DNA of 64,000 bases from JAUNSR01 sp036655355 (lineage in GTDB: Bacteria; Bacteroidota; Bacteroidia; Bacteroidales; JAUNSR01). Where the stretch lies: contig JAVVQG010000015.1 in NCBI GenBank assembly GCA_036655355.1, forward strand, positions 44,539 through 108,538, in the 5' to 3' direction. This document shows positions 34,263 through 43,156 of the stretch, piece by piece. Below the pieces are notes generated by a model. It searched no databases. It was not told the DNA's origin and saw nothing but the letters and a program-made list of their open reading frames with translations. A program made the position numbers and the translations under genes. Positions within the stretch are counted from its first letter, which is position 1, and the number at the start of each line of letters is the position of its first letter.

Positions 34263-34721
34263 ATGAATTTGTTTGATCAAATCAGCAACGATATCAAAGC
34301 AGCTATGCTTGCTAAAGACGCGGTACGCCGTGATACCCTTCGCGGTGTAAAAAAAGAGTTCCTTGAAGCAAAAACGGCAAAAGGCGGTTCAGGCGAACTG
34401 GCTGATGACGAAGCTTTGAAAATCATCACCAAAATGGTGAAAAAAGGGAAAGACGCAGCGGATATCTTTACGCAGCAGAACCGTCCGGATCTTGCCGGAG
34501 AGGAGCTTGCCCAGGTAGCCGTTTTGGAAGGTTACCTACCGAAACAGATGAGCGACGAAGAGCTTACGGCCGCAGTGAAAGAGATCATCACCGAAGTGGG
34601 TGCAACCGGCCCGAAAGAGATGGGCAAAGTGATGGGCGTAGCAAGCAAGAAACTTGCCGGACTCGCTGAAGGAAAACTCATTTCAGAAAAAGTGAAGAGT
34701 TTACTTGCTGAAATGGCGTAA
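34263..34721 (+). CDS. yqeY: GatB/YqeY domain protein
   Basis: 152 aa, the full length for a free-standing YqeY domain. Recognisable blocks: KDAVRRDTLRGVKKEFLEA, the DDEALKIITKMVKKGKDA stretch, and AVLEGYLPKQMSDEEL. The domain resembles the tRNA-binding tail of GatB, suggesting a link to aminoacyl-tRNA, but the function of stand-alone YqeY is not established. It is the last gene of the dcw operon here, closed by a strong terminator (34771-34810). Confidence 0.95.
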   Translation: MNLFDQISNDIKAAMLAKDAVRRDTLRGVKKEFLEAKTAKGGSGELADDEALKIITKMVKKGKDAADIFTQQNRPDLAGEELAQVAVLEGYLPKQMSDEELTAAVKEIITEVGATGPKEMGKVMGVASKKLAGLAEGKLISEKVKSLLAEMA

Positions 34722-34770
34722 TGCCGTCTCCTACCGAATAAAAAATATCAAGCCATTAATGGTTAGCACT

Positions 34771-34810
34771 AAAAGAGGACATTCCCGATGGGAAAATGTC
34801 CTCTTTTTTT
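34771..34810 (+). terminator. Rho-independent terminator of the dcw operon
   Basis: AAAGAGGACATT (34772-34783) pairs with AATGTCCTCTTT (34795-34806), with a small inner TCCC/GGGA stem, and the T-run continues to 34810. Confidence 0.93.
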
Positions 34811-34830
34811 ATTTTTTGATTTATTATGAT

Positions 34831-34838
34831 TAGGTTTG
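34831..34838 (+). promoter_or_regulatory. Putative -7 box after the dcw terminator
   Basis: TAGGTTTG matches TAnnTTTG, 28 bp before the small frame at 34866. A second match, TATCTTTG, is inside that frame at 34905-34912 and may instead serve the S41 peptidase gene at 35122. No well-spaced -33 box was found for either. Confidence 0.35.
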
Positions 34839-34865
34839 CAGGCATTTTAATTAAATCCGACTCTT

Positions 34866-35045
34866 ATGGATATTCGCTTTTTAAAGTCTAGTAACCGATT
34901 CTTTTATCTTTGGAATGCCCTAATCTATCGTCGTTCCCCACAAAACATCTTTGACGTCGCACATTCAGATGGCTATCTGCCGAACTCTGATGATCGCGAT
35001 ATATGGGAAAAGTTCCACAGACACCTCTCGCGAAAATACAAATAA
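34866..35045 (+). CDS. Small hypothetical protein, 59 aa
   Basis: An ATG-to-TAA frame in the 400-bp gap between yqeY and the S41 peptidase gene. The product starts MDIRFLKSSNRFFYLWNAL, is aromatic and basic in its first half (YLWNALIYRR) and charged at the end (DIWEKFHRHLSRKYK). I do not recognise it. In favour: a -7 box candidate at the right distance, and an uninterrupted frame filling most of the gap. Against: the short length, and a second promoter-like motif inside it. It could be the remnant of a longer gene. Confidence 0.35.
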   Translation: MDIRFLKSSNRFFYLWNALIYRRSPQNIFDVAHSDGYLPNSDDRDIWEKFHRHLSRKYK

Positions 35046-35121
35046 CAAATTTGGCTTCAAGTTGTTATGATATTATATCCAAATAAATCATTAAATTTAT
35101 TTAGACTAAATCGTAACCACT

Positions 35122-36567
35122 ATGAAAATTAAAAAGCCTGATCTCCTCTGGGGATTACTCCTTCTCGGCTCTTTACCTCTCCTCGCGTCCTGCTCCAAGG
35201 ATGAAGCCCCTGAGATCGAGCCCAACACGGTCACGCAGCAAATGAAGGTGAATAACTTCATCGTCGACTGCATGAATACCTATTATCTTTGGAACAACGC
35301 ACTACCCGAGATCGAGCAGAATCACGAAGAGGATTCCCAGACCTTGTTTTACAGAATGGTGTATAAAGATGATTATTGGTCTTTCCTGACCGATGATGCC
35401 AAAAGCCTCACCAACACCTTCGCCGGTACCGAAAAAACTTTCGGGTATGGCATACAGGTGTACAAATTCTCAAACAATGAGGAGTTATTTGCCGTGGTCC
35501 AGTTCGTCTACGATAACCTTCCTGCCAAAAAAGCGGGACTGAAACGTGGGGATATCATCCTGACATTAAACGGGAATGCGCTCACGAAATCCAACTACTC
35601 GGCACTGTTTTCCGGAATTTCGGCCGGCCTCAATGAACTGGGATTGGGCGAACTTTCAGACAATGGTATCAAACCGTCAAATAAAACCGTCACCTTACAG
35701 GCCGTCGATGCGTATCAGGATCCGATCATCACCCGCAACATAATCCGGCACGATTCACATACGGTAGGATACCTTCATTACGCCTCTTATACACTGAAAT
35801 CCCTAAACGATCTGGGTGATCTCTTCACCGAATTCAAGAATGCCGGAATCACCGATCTGGTGCTTGATTTGCGATACAATTCCGGAGGGTACGCCCTTGC
35901 GGCGAAGTACATCGCGAGTTCCCTTGTTCGGGCCACTGCCCTTGACAATAAATCAATCTATCTGCAGGAGATCTGGAATCAGGACATCATGGATTATTAC
36001 GCCTCCAAACAGATTGATCCGAACGAATACTTCACCTCGACAGAGCGTGATTCAAACGGACAGATCATCTATCAATTGAAGACGAACCTAAACCTGGAGC
36101 GCCTTTTTGTCCTTACCGGCAAAAGGACCGCATCGGCATCTGAGGCGACAATCGTTGGATTGGAACCCTACATCGATGTGATCAAGATCGGACAAAAAAC
36201 CAGCGGTAAATATTGCGGAGGCATTGTATTCACCCCCGCCAACATCTATTCAAGACCCGATCAAGAGATCAGCGAATGGGGCATTTATGCGATGGTATAT
36301 CGCTTTGCGAATAAGAATGGAGAAACCAATTTCATAGATGGATTCAAACCGGATTATGAAATTGAGGATGACTACCTCTACAATCCGCTTCCGTTGGGAG
36401 ATGAAAAGGAGCCGATGCTTGCCAAAGCGCTTTCTCTGATTACAGGAAATCCGGTGGCGACAACTCCGAAAAGAGTTCAGAAACAGACCCTTCAGCCTAT
36501 CGAAGTTCCTTCACCTGACCGGAGCGGCATGTTGAAAACGACGATCGAGTTACTTCCCCTCAAATAA
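35122..36567 (+). CDS. S41 family C-terminal-processing-type peptidase, lipoprotein
   Basis: 481 aa with lipobox LLASC (Cys24). Order: N-terminal helical domain (about 40-105), PDZ-like domain (about 108-195, with LPAKKAGLKRGDIIL), and an S41 catalytic core: LVLDLRYNSGGY, Ser338 in RTASASEA, and Lys363 in TSGKYCG, giving the Ser-Lys dyad with the typical 25-residue spacing. A C-terminal extension (about 415-481) carries FIDGFKPDYEIEDD. It is a periplasmic or surface lipoprotein peptidase that probably degrades or trims proteins; the substrate is unknown. It is monocistronic and convergent with argB. Confidence 0.93.
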   Translation: MKIKKPDLLWGLLLLGSLPLLASCSKDEAPEIEPNTVTQQMKVNNFIVDCMNTYYLWNNALPEIEQNHEEDSQTLFYRMVYKDDYWSFLTDDAKSLTNTFAGTEKTFGYGIQVYKFSNNEELFAVVQFVYDNLPAKKAGLKRGDIILTLNGNALTKSNYSALFSGISAGLNELGLGELSDNGIKPSNKTVTLQAVDAYQDPIITRNIIRHDSHTVGYLHYASYTLKSLNDLGDLFTEFKNAGITDLVLDLRYNSGGYALAAKYIASSLVRATALDNKSIYLQEIWNQDIMDYYASKQIDPNEYFTSTERDSNGQIIYQLKTNLNLERLFVLTGKRTASASEATIVGLEPYIDVIKIGQKTSGKYCGGIVFTPANIYSRPDQEISEWGIYAMVYRFANKNGETNFIDGFKPDYEIEDDYLYNPLPLGDEKEPMLAKALSLITGNPVATTPKRVQKQTLQPIEVPSPDRSGMLKTTIELLPLK

Positions 36568-36617
36568 GCGAACCCTTTCCGGGAGTACTGCGTACCGGGG
36601 AAGGTGAAGCGCCTTTA

Positions 36618-37391
36618 TCATTTTACGATACGGGTTCCCTCCCCGGTTTTCCCGATGGCAGAAGCTTTGGTGATGACAACCTCCTTCACCCCCGAATCAA
36701 TCGCACGGAAGGCATTTTCCAGTTTCGGAATCATACCTCCCTGTACGATCCCGGATGCTACCAGTTCGTTAAACGTCTCGTTGGTGATCTCTGAAATCAC
36801 ACTATGATCGTCGTGTTCGTCGCGAAGCACGCCTTTTTTCTCAAAACAATAGGTCAACGTAACCTCGAAATAGGGAGACAGCGCTTTAGCCACTTCACTT
36901 GCGATGGTATCTGCATTCGTATTCAACATCGAACCGTTACCATCGTGCGTAAGCGGAGCCATCACCGGAACAACACCTTTGGAAATCAGATCGGCCAGCA
37001 ATACGGCATTCACCTGCTTCACATCCCCCACAAAACCGTAATCCACGTCCGTTACCGGTCGCTTCTCAGAAAGAATCACATTCATATCGGCACCGGTCAA
37101 TCCGAGCGCATTCACACCGATCGCTTGCAGCGAGGCCACGATATTCTTATTCACCAGTCCCGCATACACCATCGTCACCACCTTCAGCGTTTCTGCATCC
37201 GTGATACGGCGTCCGTTAACCATCTCCGATTCGATACCCAATAAAGTAGCATAATGAGTTGCGGATCGTCCCCCGCCATGTACAAGCAATTTGTGTCCCT
37301 CTATTCGGGCAAAATCCGCCAGTAACTGATGAAGAGAAGCCTTCTCCTCTACGATCTTACCACCCACTTTAATGATTGTCAGTTTTTCCAT
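36618..37391 (-). CDS. argB: Acetylglutamate kinase (arginine biosynthesis)
   Basis: 257 aa. KVGGKIVEE at the start, LVHGGGRSATHYA (substrate/ATP loop), NGRRITDAETLKVV, ALGLTGADMNVI, and LNTNADTIASEVAKAL near the end, all of the amino-acid kinase family ArgB pattern. It phosphorylates N-acyl-glutamate. Some Bacteroides species use N-succinyl instead of N-acetyl intermediates, so the true acyl group cannot be decided here. It lies 142 bp after prfB with a large hairpin between. Confidence 0.94.
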   Translation of the reverse strand: MEKLTIIKVGGKIVEEKASLHQLLADFARIEGHKLLVHGGGRSATHYATLLGIESEMVNGRRITDAETLKVVTMVYAGLVNKNIVASLQAIGVNALGLTGADMNVILSEKRPVTDVDYGFVGDVKQVNAVLLADLISKGVVPVMAPLTHDGNGSMLNTNADTIASEVAKALSPYFEVTLTYCFEKKGVLRDEHDDHSVISEITNETFNELVASGIVQGGMIPKLENAFRAIDSGVKEVVITKASAIGKTGEGTRIVK

Positions 37392-37423
37392 GTTAAAATT
37401 ATTTGCGGTAAATTTAAAAAAAG

Positions 37424-37503
37424 AAAGGGAATCAGCCGAAAAGGAGCGCTTTCAAATCTCATTACTGACACCTGAAGGCACTGCTTTTCGGAAGATTCCC
37501 TTT
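37424..37503 (-). terminator. Long hairpin between prfB and argB
   Basis: AAAGGGAATC-AG-CCGAAAAG (37424-37443) pairs with CTTTTCGG-AA-GATTCCCTTT (37484-37503): 18 of 20 positions, with a 40-nt loop. On the minus strand it is followed by CTTTTTTT. It probably terminates prfB and may also end transcription from the other side. Confidence 0.65.
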
Positions 37504-37533
37504 TTATCGTTTGCGAATTGGATCGCAGAAGAA

Positions 37534-38629
37534 TCAATCCTCTTTGTTACCGGCGAACTCCATCAGATAAGCTTTGATGAAATTGTCGATATCTCCGTCC
37601 ATCACCGCGTTCACGTTTGATGTCTGGAAGTTCGTACGATGGTCTTTCACGCGACGGTCATCGAAAACGTAACTGCGGATCTGCGATCCCCATTCGATCT
37701 TCTTCTTACCGGCTTCCACCTCTTTCTGAGCCGCACGACGTTTTTCCAACTCGATTTCGTACAACTGAGAACGAAGCAAACGCATCGCATTGTCTTTATT
37801 TCCGAACTGAGAACGGCTTTCGGTATTCTCAATCACGATACCTGACGGCGCGTGACGAAGACGAACCCCCGTTTCCACCTTATTTACGTTCTGACCACCG
37901 GCACCCGATGAACGGAACGTTTCCCAGGTAATATCAGCCGGATTGATCTCGATTTCGATCGAGTCGTCCACCAATGGAATAACGAAAACAGAAACGAATG
38001 AAGTCATACGTTTACCCTGCGCATTGTAAGGCGATACACGTACCAGACGATGCACACCGTTCTCGCTTTTCAGGTATCCGTAAGCGAAATCACCTTCCAC
38101 CTGGATCGTAACGGTTTTAATCCCCGCTTCATCACCCTCCTGAAGGTTGGTAATCGTTACTTTATAGCCATGAGCTTCTGCATAACGCAGATACATACGC
38201 ATCAACATCGAAGCCCAGTCGTTACTTTCCGTACCGCCGGCACCTGCATTGATTTTCAATACGCAGCCCATTTTATCCTCTTCCTGGCGAAGCATATTCT
38301 TCAGCTCAACATTCTCGATGATCTCAACAGCCTTTGCATAAGCCGCATCCACTTCCTCTTCCGTAACAAGATCCTCTTTCACGAAATCAAAAGCGATGGC
38401 TAGCTCCTCTACGGCACTTTTCACATCGTTGTAAGCTTCAACCCATTTTTTCAGGTCTTTAATTTTCTTCATCTGCGCTTCGGCAGCTTTGTTGTCGTCC
38501 CAAAAGCCGGGTACATGAGTACGTAGTTCTTCCTCTTCGATCTGAATTAATTTCGTATCGACGTCAAAGATACCTCCTCAACGCGTCCTCGCGTTCCTGA
38601 ACACCCTTCAGTTGATCAGCTGTAATCAT
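37534..38629 (-). CDS. prfB: Peptide chain release factor 2, with programmed +1 frameshift
   Basis: The frame from ATG 38472 encodes only the last 312 residues. Upstream, ATG at 38629 opens 21 codons (MITADQLKGVQERED...) ending TAT CTT TGA; skipping one base gives Tyr-Leu-Asp and continues without a stop for 31 codons into the main frame. The joined protein is 364 aa, the normal RF2 length. RF2 motifs: SPY (family SPF) in VRVSPYNAQGKR, and GAGGQNVNKVETGVRL with the catalytic GGQ. RF2 reads UGA and UAA stops, so low RF2 favours frameshifting at its own UGA: autoregulation. It is co-transcribed with the acyl-CoA ligase gene 11 bp upstream. Confidence 0.96.
38564..38578 (-). promoter_or_regulatory. 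prfB +1 frameshift signal
   Basis: On the minus strand this reads AGGAGG-TAT-CTT-TGA, followed by C. It holds an internal Shine-Dalgarno-like AGGAGG 3 nt before the slippery CTT-T and an in-frame UGA with C as the following base, the classic prfB recoding site. Confidence 0.93.
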
Positions 38630-38640
38630 TTAAAAAATAT

Positions 38641-40467
38641 TTATTTAGTTATGGAATCTATTGTTGCAGGATACATCGCATCGATGATTTCCTTGTAATG
38701 CTGCAAAATAATCGCACGACGCAATTTCAGCGTATTGGTCAATTCACCCGACTCTAAAGTGAACGGAGCCGGAAGAAGTGTAAATTTCTTGATTTGTTCG
38801 AAGCTGGCAAAGTTTTTTTGCATCTCTTTGATGCGTTCGGTAAACAAATCCTGTATTTTTTGATTTTTTACCAGATCCTGCAGGTCTTTATACGCGATAT
38901 GTTTCTGCGCCGCATACTCCTTGATGGCATCGTAAGCCGGAATGATCAGTGCGGTAACATATTTACGCTGATCGCCGATTACGGCAATCTGCTCTACGAA
39001 ACGGTCTTCGCCGATCTTCGTCTCCAGCGCCTGCGGAGCGATGTATTTTCCGTTGGCCGTTTTGAAAAGGTCCTTGATACGCTCGGTCATCACGATACTG
39101 CCGCCCGGCGTAATGAATCCGGCGTCACCGGTACGGAACCATCCATCTTCGGTAAATGCCTTCGCATTCTCTTCCGGTTTATTGTAATACCCCTTCATTA
39201 CGGTTTTTCCTTTCACCAGAATCTCGTTATTCTCACCGATTTTCACCTCTACCTCAGGCATCGGCGTCCCCATCGTGTTGAAGTCCGGATTGACGTTTGG
39301 AAAACAACACACCGTAGCGGTAGTCTCCGTCAAGCCGTATCCGTAACAGATATTCACTCCGATCGAGTTCATGAACTCATTGATGTTCTGCGACAATGCC
39401 GCCCCCGCTACCGGAAACAATCGCGCATTGTTCAAGCCGGCTACCAAACGAATCTTGGATAACACCAATTTATCAAACAGCTTATATTGCGCTTCCAATA
39501 GAACCGGTGCTTTCTTCCCTTTCAAGCGATACTCCAGGTTGTATTTGCGACCGGTCTTGAGTGCCATGTCCATCATTAGCTTCAATACGGTACCCGAACG
39601 CTCACGTTTGTCAAGAACCGCAGTATAAACTTTTTCCCAGAAACGAGGCACCGCACACATAATGGATGGTGAAGTCTCACGCAACGATCGCTGCACATCC
39701 TGCGGACGAAGATTCACCTCGACACGGATATTCATAGAGAGACAGAAGTAAGTCCAAGCACGTTCAAAAATATGAGCCATCGGCAAGAAACACATCGAGG
39801 TATCAGCCTCCGTCAGAGGAAGTCTCTCGGCATGCGTACGGATCGTAGTCAAGAAGTTACTGTGATTCAGCATCACTCCTTTCGGTTCACCGGTGGTTCC
39901 GGAAGTATAAATAAGGTTTGCCAAGTCATCTTCCGATGCCCCCTCCATTCGCTCCTGCACCACAGGCAATTGCTCGTCACTCTCGCCAAGTTTCATAAAA
40001 TCATCCAGATAGATTGATTTCGTATCCTCCGGCTTCAATTTTACAGAAGGGTCGAAAACCACGATCTTTTGTACGCTCGGAGTATTTCTTATCGCTTCAA
40101 AAGCGTTGTCATACTGGAACTGTTCGCCTACGAAGATGAGTTTTGACGCAGAGTCATTCAATATATATTCCACCTGCTCTACAGAAGATGTAGCATACAA
40201 AGGCACCACCACGCCGCGATTCCCATACATGGCAAAATCCACGATCAAACCTTCCGGCTTGTTCTGAGTATAAGTAGCGATACGGTCATGTTCTTTGATT
40301 CCGGAAGCAGCCAGGGCTTTGGCTACTTTCATTACTTTGGTAGAGAATTCTTTCCAGGTAGTTGGTATCCAGCTTTTCGTTGCATAGTCTTTGTGTCTGA
40401 ATGCGATCTGGTCGCCAACTTTTGCAGCTTGTGCATGGATAAGTTTAGAGAAATGAGTAATAATCAT
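38641..40467 (-). CDS. fadD: Long-chain fatty-acid CoA ligase (AMP-forming)
   Basis: 608 aa, the length of bacterial ACSL-type enzymes. ATP/AMP motif YTSGTTGEPKGVMLNHSN, GYGLTETTA, and GWFRTGDAGFITPGG with the later ERIKDLFKTANGKYIAP lysine region. It activates fatty acids to acyl-CoA through an acyl-AMP at the membrane face. It is the first gene of an operon with prfB (11 bp gap). The 371-bp region upstream (40468-40838) holds the divergent promoters and no gene that I can support. Gene symbol is by family; the chain-length range is not known. Confidence 0.9.
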   Translation of the reverse strand: MIITHFSKLIHAQAAKVGDQIAFRHKDYATKSWIPTTWKEFSTKVMKVAKALAASGIKEHDRIATYTQNKPEGLIVDFAMYGNRGVVVPLYATSSVEQVEYILNDSASKLIFVGEQFQYDNAFEAIRNTPSVQKIVVFDPSVKLKPEDTKSIYLDDFMKLGESDEQLPVVQERMEGASEDDLANLIYTSGTTGEPKGVMLNHSNFLTTIRTHAERLPLTEADTSMCFLPMAHIFERAWTYFCLSMNIRVEVNLRPQDVQRSLRETSPSIMCAVPRFWEKVYTAVLDKRERSGTVLKLMMDMALKTGRKYNLEYRLKGKKAPVLLEAQYKLFDKLVLSKIRLVAGLNNARLFPVAGAALSQNINEFMNSIGVNICYGYGLTETTATVCCFPNVNPDFNTMGTPMPEVEVKIGENNEILVKGKTVMKGYYNKPEENAKAFTEDGWFRTGDAGFITPGGSIVMTERIKDLFKTANGKYIAPQALETKIGEDRFVEQIAVIGDQRKYVTALIIPAYDAIKEYAAQKHIAYKDLQDLVKNQKIQDLFTERIKEMQKNFASFEQIKKFTLLPAPFTLESGELTNTLKLRRAIILQHYKEIIDAMYPATIDSITK

Positions 40468-40670
40468 ACATTACATTCAAAGGGAACGGTCAAGTGTAAT
40501 TCTTGCCGTCTCGGGTTATTTCTATTTAAGCTGTCTGAAAACCTGTTTAAAAACCCCAATAAAAGGGCTGATTCACAGAACAGGAAGATGATTGCCTCAA
40601 AAACACTACAAAGTTGGTCAAAAATCTGAAATTCAATGCAACTTTGCTCATTATTTATCAAAATGCGCAA

Positions 40671-40678
40671 TAATTTTG
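40671..40678 (+). promoter_or_regulatory. Putative -7 box for the M20 hydrolase gene
   Basis: TAATTTTG fits TAnnTTTG. TTTG at 40643-40646 is a possible -33, though the 24-bp spacing is longer than usual. It would give a leader of about 155 nt. Confidence 0.35.
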
Positions 40679-40838
40679 GTGAGAATTAACAGCATTTGCT
40701 TACTTTTCAGAGTTGCCAATCTCTTGAACACAAGGTATATTTTAATTAATTGTAACGATTATTCCATGCGTAAACGCTAGAATCAGTATCTTCCTGTCCG
40801 ATTTCTATTTGATCTAAAAAAATTACAAAACCGAACTT

Positions 40839-42035
40839 ATGGATACCGATATCGCCCACTACGAAGCAATCGACCTACTCAAAAAAATGATCGAAACACC
40901 TTCGGTCAGCCGCAACGAAGAGCAGGTAGCCGATCTGATTGAGAAATACATACGCCAAAAGGGAATAGATACGCACCGAAAGGGAAACAACATCTGGACG
41001 GTCTCACCCGATTTTGATCCGGAAAAACCCACGATTCTCCTCAACTCGCACATCGATACGGTGAAGCCGGCCATTAGTTGGACGTTGAATCCGTTTGAAC
41101 CCGTAGAAGAGGAGGGTGAAATCATTTACGGATTAGGCAGCAATGATGCGGGCGCATCCGTGGTTTCGCTGCTACATAGCTTTCTGATGCTGACGGAGAA
41201 GGAGCAGCCTTACAACCTCATTTTCTTGGCATCGGCTGAGGAGGAGGTTTCGGGAAAGAACGGCATTGAATGCATACTCCCCGAACTTCCTGAAATTTCG
41301 TTCGCCGTTGTAGGAGAGCCTACCGGAATGCACGCTGCGATTGCAGAGAAAGGATTAATGGTTATTGATGTAACTGTACATGGAAAATCGGGACATGCCG
41401 CTCGCAACGAAGGGGTTAATGCCATTTACGAAGCCCTTCCGGTAATGTGCGCTTTGCGGGATTTCCGCTTTCCGCTTGAATCGCAGTTGCTCGGAGCCGT
41501 CAAGGTGAGTCTGACGCAGGTGAACGCAGGTACGCAACACAACGTAGTACCGGATTGCTGCTCTTTTGTATTGGATGTACGTACCAATGAGCTTTATAGC
41601 AACGAAGAGGCATTCGAGCTGATCCGGAACGCCGCACTTTCGGCCTTTACAAACGCCAAGCTACCGGAGAACACAGAGGAAGGAAAGAATTCGGAGGAGG
41701 TTAAGAATTCGGAGGAGATTAAGAGTAAGGAGGAGATAAACAACCTTCTGGAGATAAAAGCGCGTTCTTTCCGACTCAACTCTTCCCGAATCGAACCGGA
41801 ACACCCGTTCATACGAAGAGTTCGGATCATGGATCGAAACCTTTTTGGCTCCCCAACGCTCTCGGATCAGGCGCTCATGCCTTTTCCTTCTGTAAAAATG
41901 GGACCGGGCGATTCCGCCAGATCCCATACCGCGAATGAGTTTATCCGCCGAAGTGAGATACGCGAAGCAATCGCTATTTATGTAAAGCTGTTAGACGGAA
42001 TAGATCTCGTAAAGGATAAGAAATACGGTATTTGA
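40839..42035 (+). CDS. M20 family metallo-hydrolase (ArgE/DapE-like deacylase)
   Basis: 398 aa. Zinc-site residues can be followed: His71 and Asp73 in NSHIDTVKP, Asp103 in GSNDAG, catalytic Glu134-Glu135 in ASAEEEVSG, Glu160 in VGEPTG, and His363 in ARSHTANEF. The lid/dimerisation domain (about 180-280) has HGKSGHAARNEG. A 24-residue Lys/Glu/Asn-rich insert (283-306) made of 18-bp repeats sits at the return to the catalytic domain. Likely an N-acyl-ornithine/citrulline deacylase of arginine synthesis, given argB nearby, but DapE-type or a peptidase is possible. The last 62 bp overlap the convergent glycosyltransferase gene. Confidence 0.85.
   Translation: MDTDIAHYEAIDLLKKMIETPSVSRNEEQVADLIEKYIRQKGIDTHRKGNNIWTVSPDFDPEKPTILLNSHIDTVKPAISWTLNPFEPVEEEGEIIYGLGSNDAGASVVSLLHSFLMLTEKEQPYNLIFLASAEEEVSGKNGIECILPELPEISFAVVGEPTGMHAAIAEKGLMVIDVTVHGKSGHAARNEGVNAIYEALPVMCALRDFRFPLESQLLGAVKVSLTQVNAGTQHNVVPDCCSFVLDVRTNELYSNEEAFELIRNAALSAFTNAKLPENTEEGKNSEEVKNSEEIKSKEEINNLLEIKARSFRLNSSRIEPEHPFIRRVRIMDRNLFGSPTLSDQALMPFPSVKMGPGDSARSHTANEFIRRSEIREAIAIYVKLLDGIDLVKDKKYGI
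41685..41756 (+). repeat. In-frame 18-bp tandem repeats within the M20 gene
   Basis: Units starting at 41685, 41703 and 41721 (AAGAATTCGGAGGAGGTT, AAGAATTCGGAGGAGATT, AAGAGTAAGGAGGAGATA), with a more degenerate fourth at 41739, encode KNSEEV, KNSEEI, KSKEEI, NNLLEI. Unit number changes would keep the frame. Confidence 0.85.
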
Positions 42036-42960
42036 TGAAAGAGGCGATGCAATCCGTAAATATATTTTTAAACAAAAGTTTGTTTTCGATTCCCCTTTTA
42101 CGCAGATAGGCGATTCCGAGTAATTTTTTTTTGAATGGCTGCTTGTTTTTTCGATGAAAGAACATCGATAGTGCTATATGCATTCGGCATCTATAGGCCT
42201 TGAAGATCTGATCTTCAAATTCAGAGCTATAACTTCTTTTCAACAGCCTTTCACAAATCTGCTTCTCTCTATTTGCCTCTTGAATCACCATCCAGGGGTT
42301 TCGATAACAGTTAGAAAGACTACTACTGCTTCCCACGCGATAATTATACAACGTATCGGGCAGTAGGGTCATTTCTTGAATGTGTTCGGAATATTCGAAT
42401 GAAAAAAGATGGTCTTCACAAAAAGAGATATTCGGATCCAACCGGAGGTTATGCTTCCGGATAATCTCTTTCTTAAAGATACGATTCCATAAAAATCCAT
42501 GATACCCATGCTTCTCCAGAAGAAAAAGTCCCGATATTAAATCGCTCTTTAGAATTTGATTTGTAGAGATCGGGCGATATCGATCCCGTTTGCATTTCTT
42601 ATACCCCATCACCACCATCTCGACACCATTTTCGGCCGATAGCTCCCGAACATACCTTTCCAGCAAATTCGGATCCATCCAATCATCGCTGTCACAAAAA
42701 AGAATCCACTCCCCTTTGGCTTGCTCGATACCAAGATTTCTGGCACTACTGACTCCTCCGTTTTCTTTATGAAACACCCGGACCCGCTCATCCTTTTGCT
42801 TATAAACATTACAGATAGATGTTGAACCGTCGGTACTCCCGTCGTTGACCAGGATCATCTCAAAATTGGAAAAAGTTTGATTTATAACACTGTCCAGACA
42901 AACGGAAAGATAGCGTTCTACATTAAATACAGGAATTATAATTGAAAATAAAGGGTTCAT
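41974..42960 (-). CDS. Family 2 glycosyltransferase
   Basis: 328 aa. GT-A start FSIIIPVFNVERYLSVCLDSVINQ, NDGSTDGS, and GVSSARNLGIEQAKGEWILFCDSDDW with the DxD metal motif; a C-terminal helical part (about 220-328) is rich in Arg, Phe and Leu. It is a cytoplasmic enzyme that transfers a sugar to a glycan acceptor. The gene is AT-richer than the adjacent core genes, and its 3' end overlaps the convergent M20 gene by 62 bp, which suggests later acquisition. Donor and acceptor are unknown. It is separated from the phosphatase gene by a terminator (43080-43116). Confidence 0.9.
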   Translation of the reverse strand: MNPLFSIIIPVFNVERYLSVCLDSVINQTFSNFEMILVNDGSTDGSTSICNVYKQKDERVRVFHKENGGVSSARNLGIEQAKGEWILFCDSDDWMDPNLLERYVRELSAENGVEMVVMGYKKCKRDRYRPISTNQILKSDLISGLFLLEKHGYHGFLWNRIFKKEIIRKHNLRLDPNISFCEDHLFSFEYSEHIQEMTLLPDTLYNYRVGSSSSLSNCYRNPWMVIQEANREKQICERLLKRSYSSEFEDQIFKAYRCRMHIALSMFFHRKNKQPFKKKLLGIAYLRKRGIENKLLFKNIFTDCIASFIKYRISYPLRDLFRLTALHK

Positions 42961-43079
42961 ATCCGATAACTAACGCACAGCAAGCGCCTTTTATATTTTA
43001 TGTTTATTTTATATAAAATGCAAATATAATAGCATGTGTTAAATGTTACTCCCTGTTCCGGATGTTATATAACGCAAAA

Positions 43080-43116
43080 TGTCCGGATAACCCACTCCAA
43101 GTCGGTTATCCGGACA
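43080..43116 (-). terminator. Terminator downstream of the alkaline phosphatase gene
   Basis: TGTCCGGATAACC (43080-43092) pairs perfectly with GGTTATCCGGACA (43104-43116), an 11-nt loop. On the minus strand TTTT follows the stem. Confidence 0.85.
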
Positions 43117-43156
43117 AATTTATTTCATACGTATTGCGATAAGCGGATAGAACGTA

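Noticed and set aside
20686..34721. Separate promoters or terminators inside the dcw operon
   Set aside because: Gaps are 5-48 bp or overlaps, and no clear hairpin or -7/-33 pair was found between genes.
37534..38472. prfB as a 312-aa protein starting at ATG 38472
   Set aside because: It would lack the N-terminal domain; the upstream frame joins through a classic frameshift site to the normal 364 aa.
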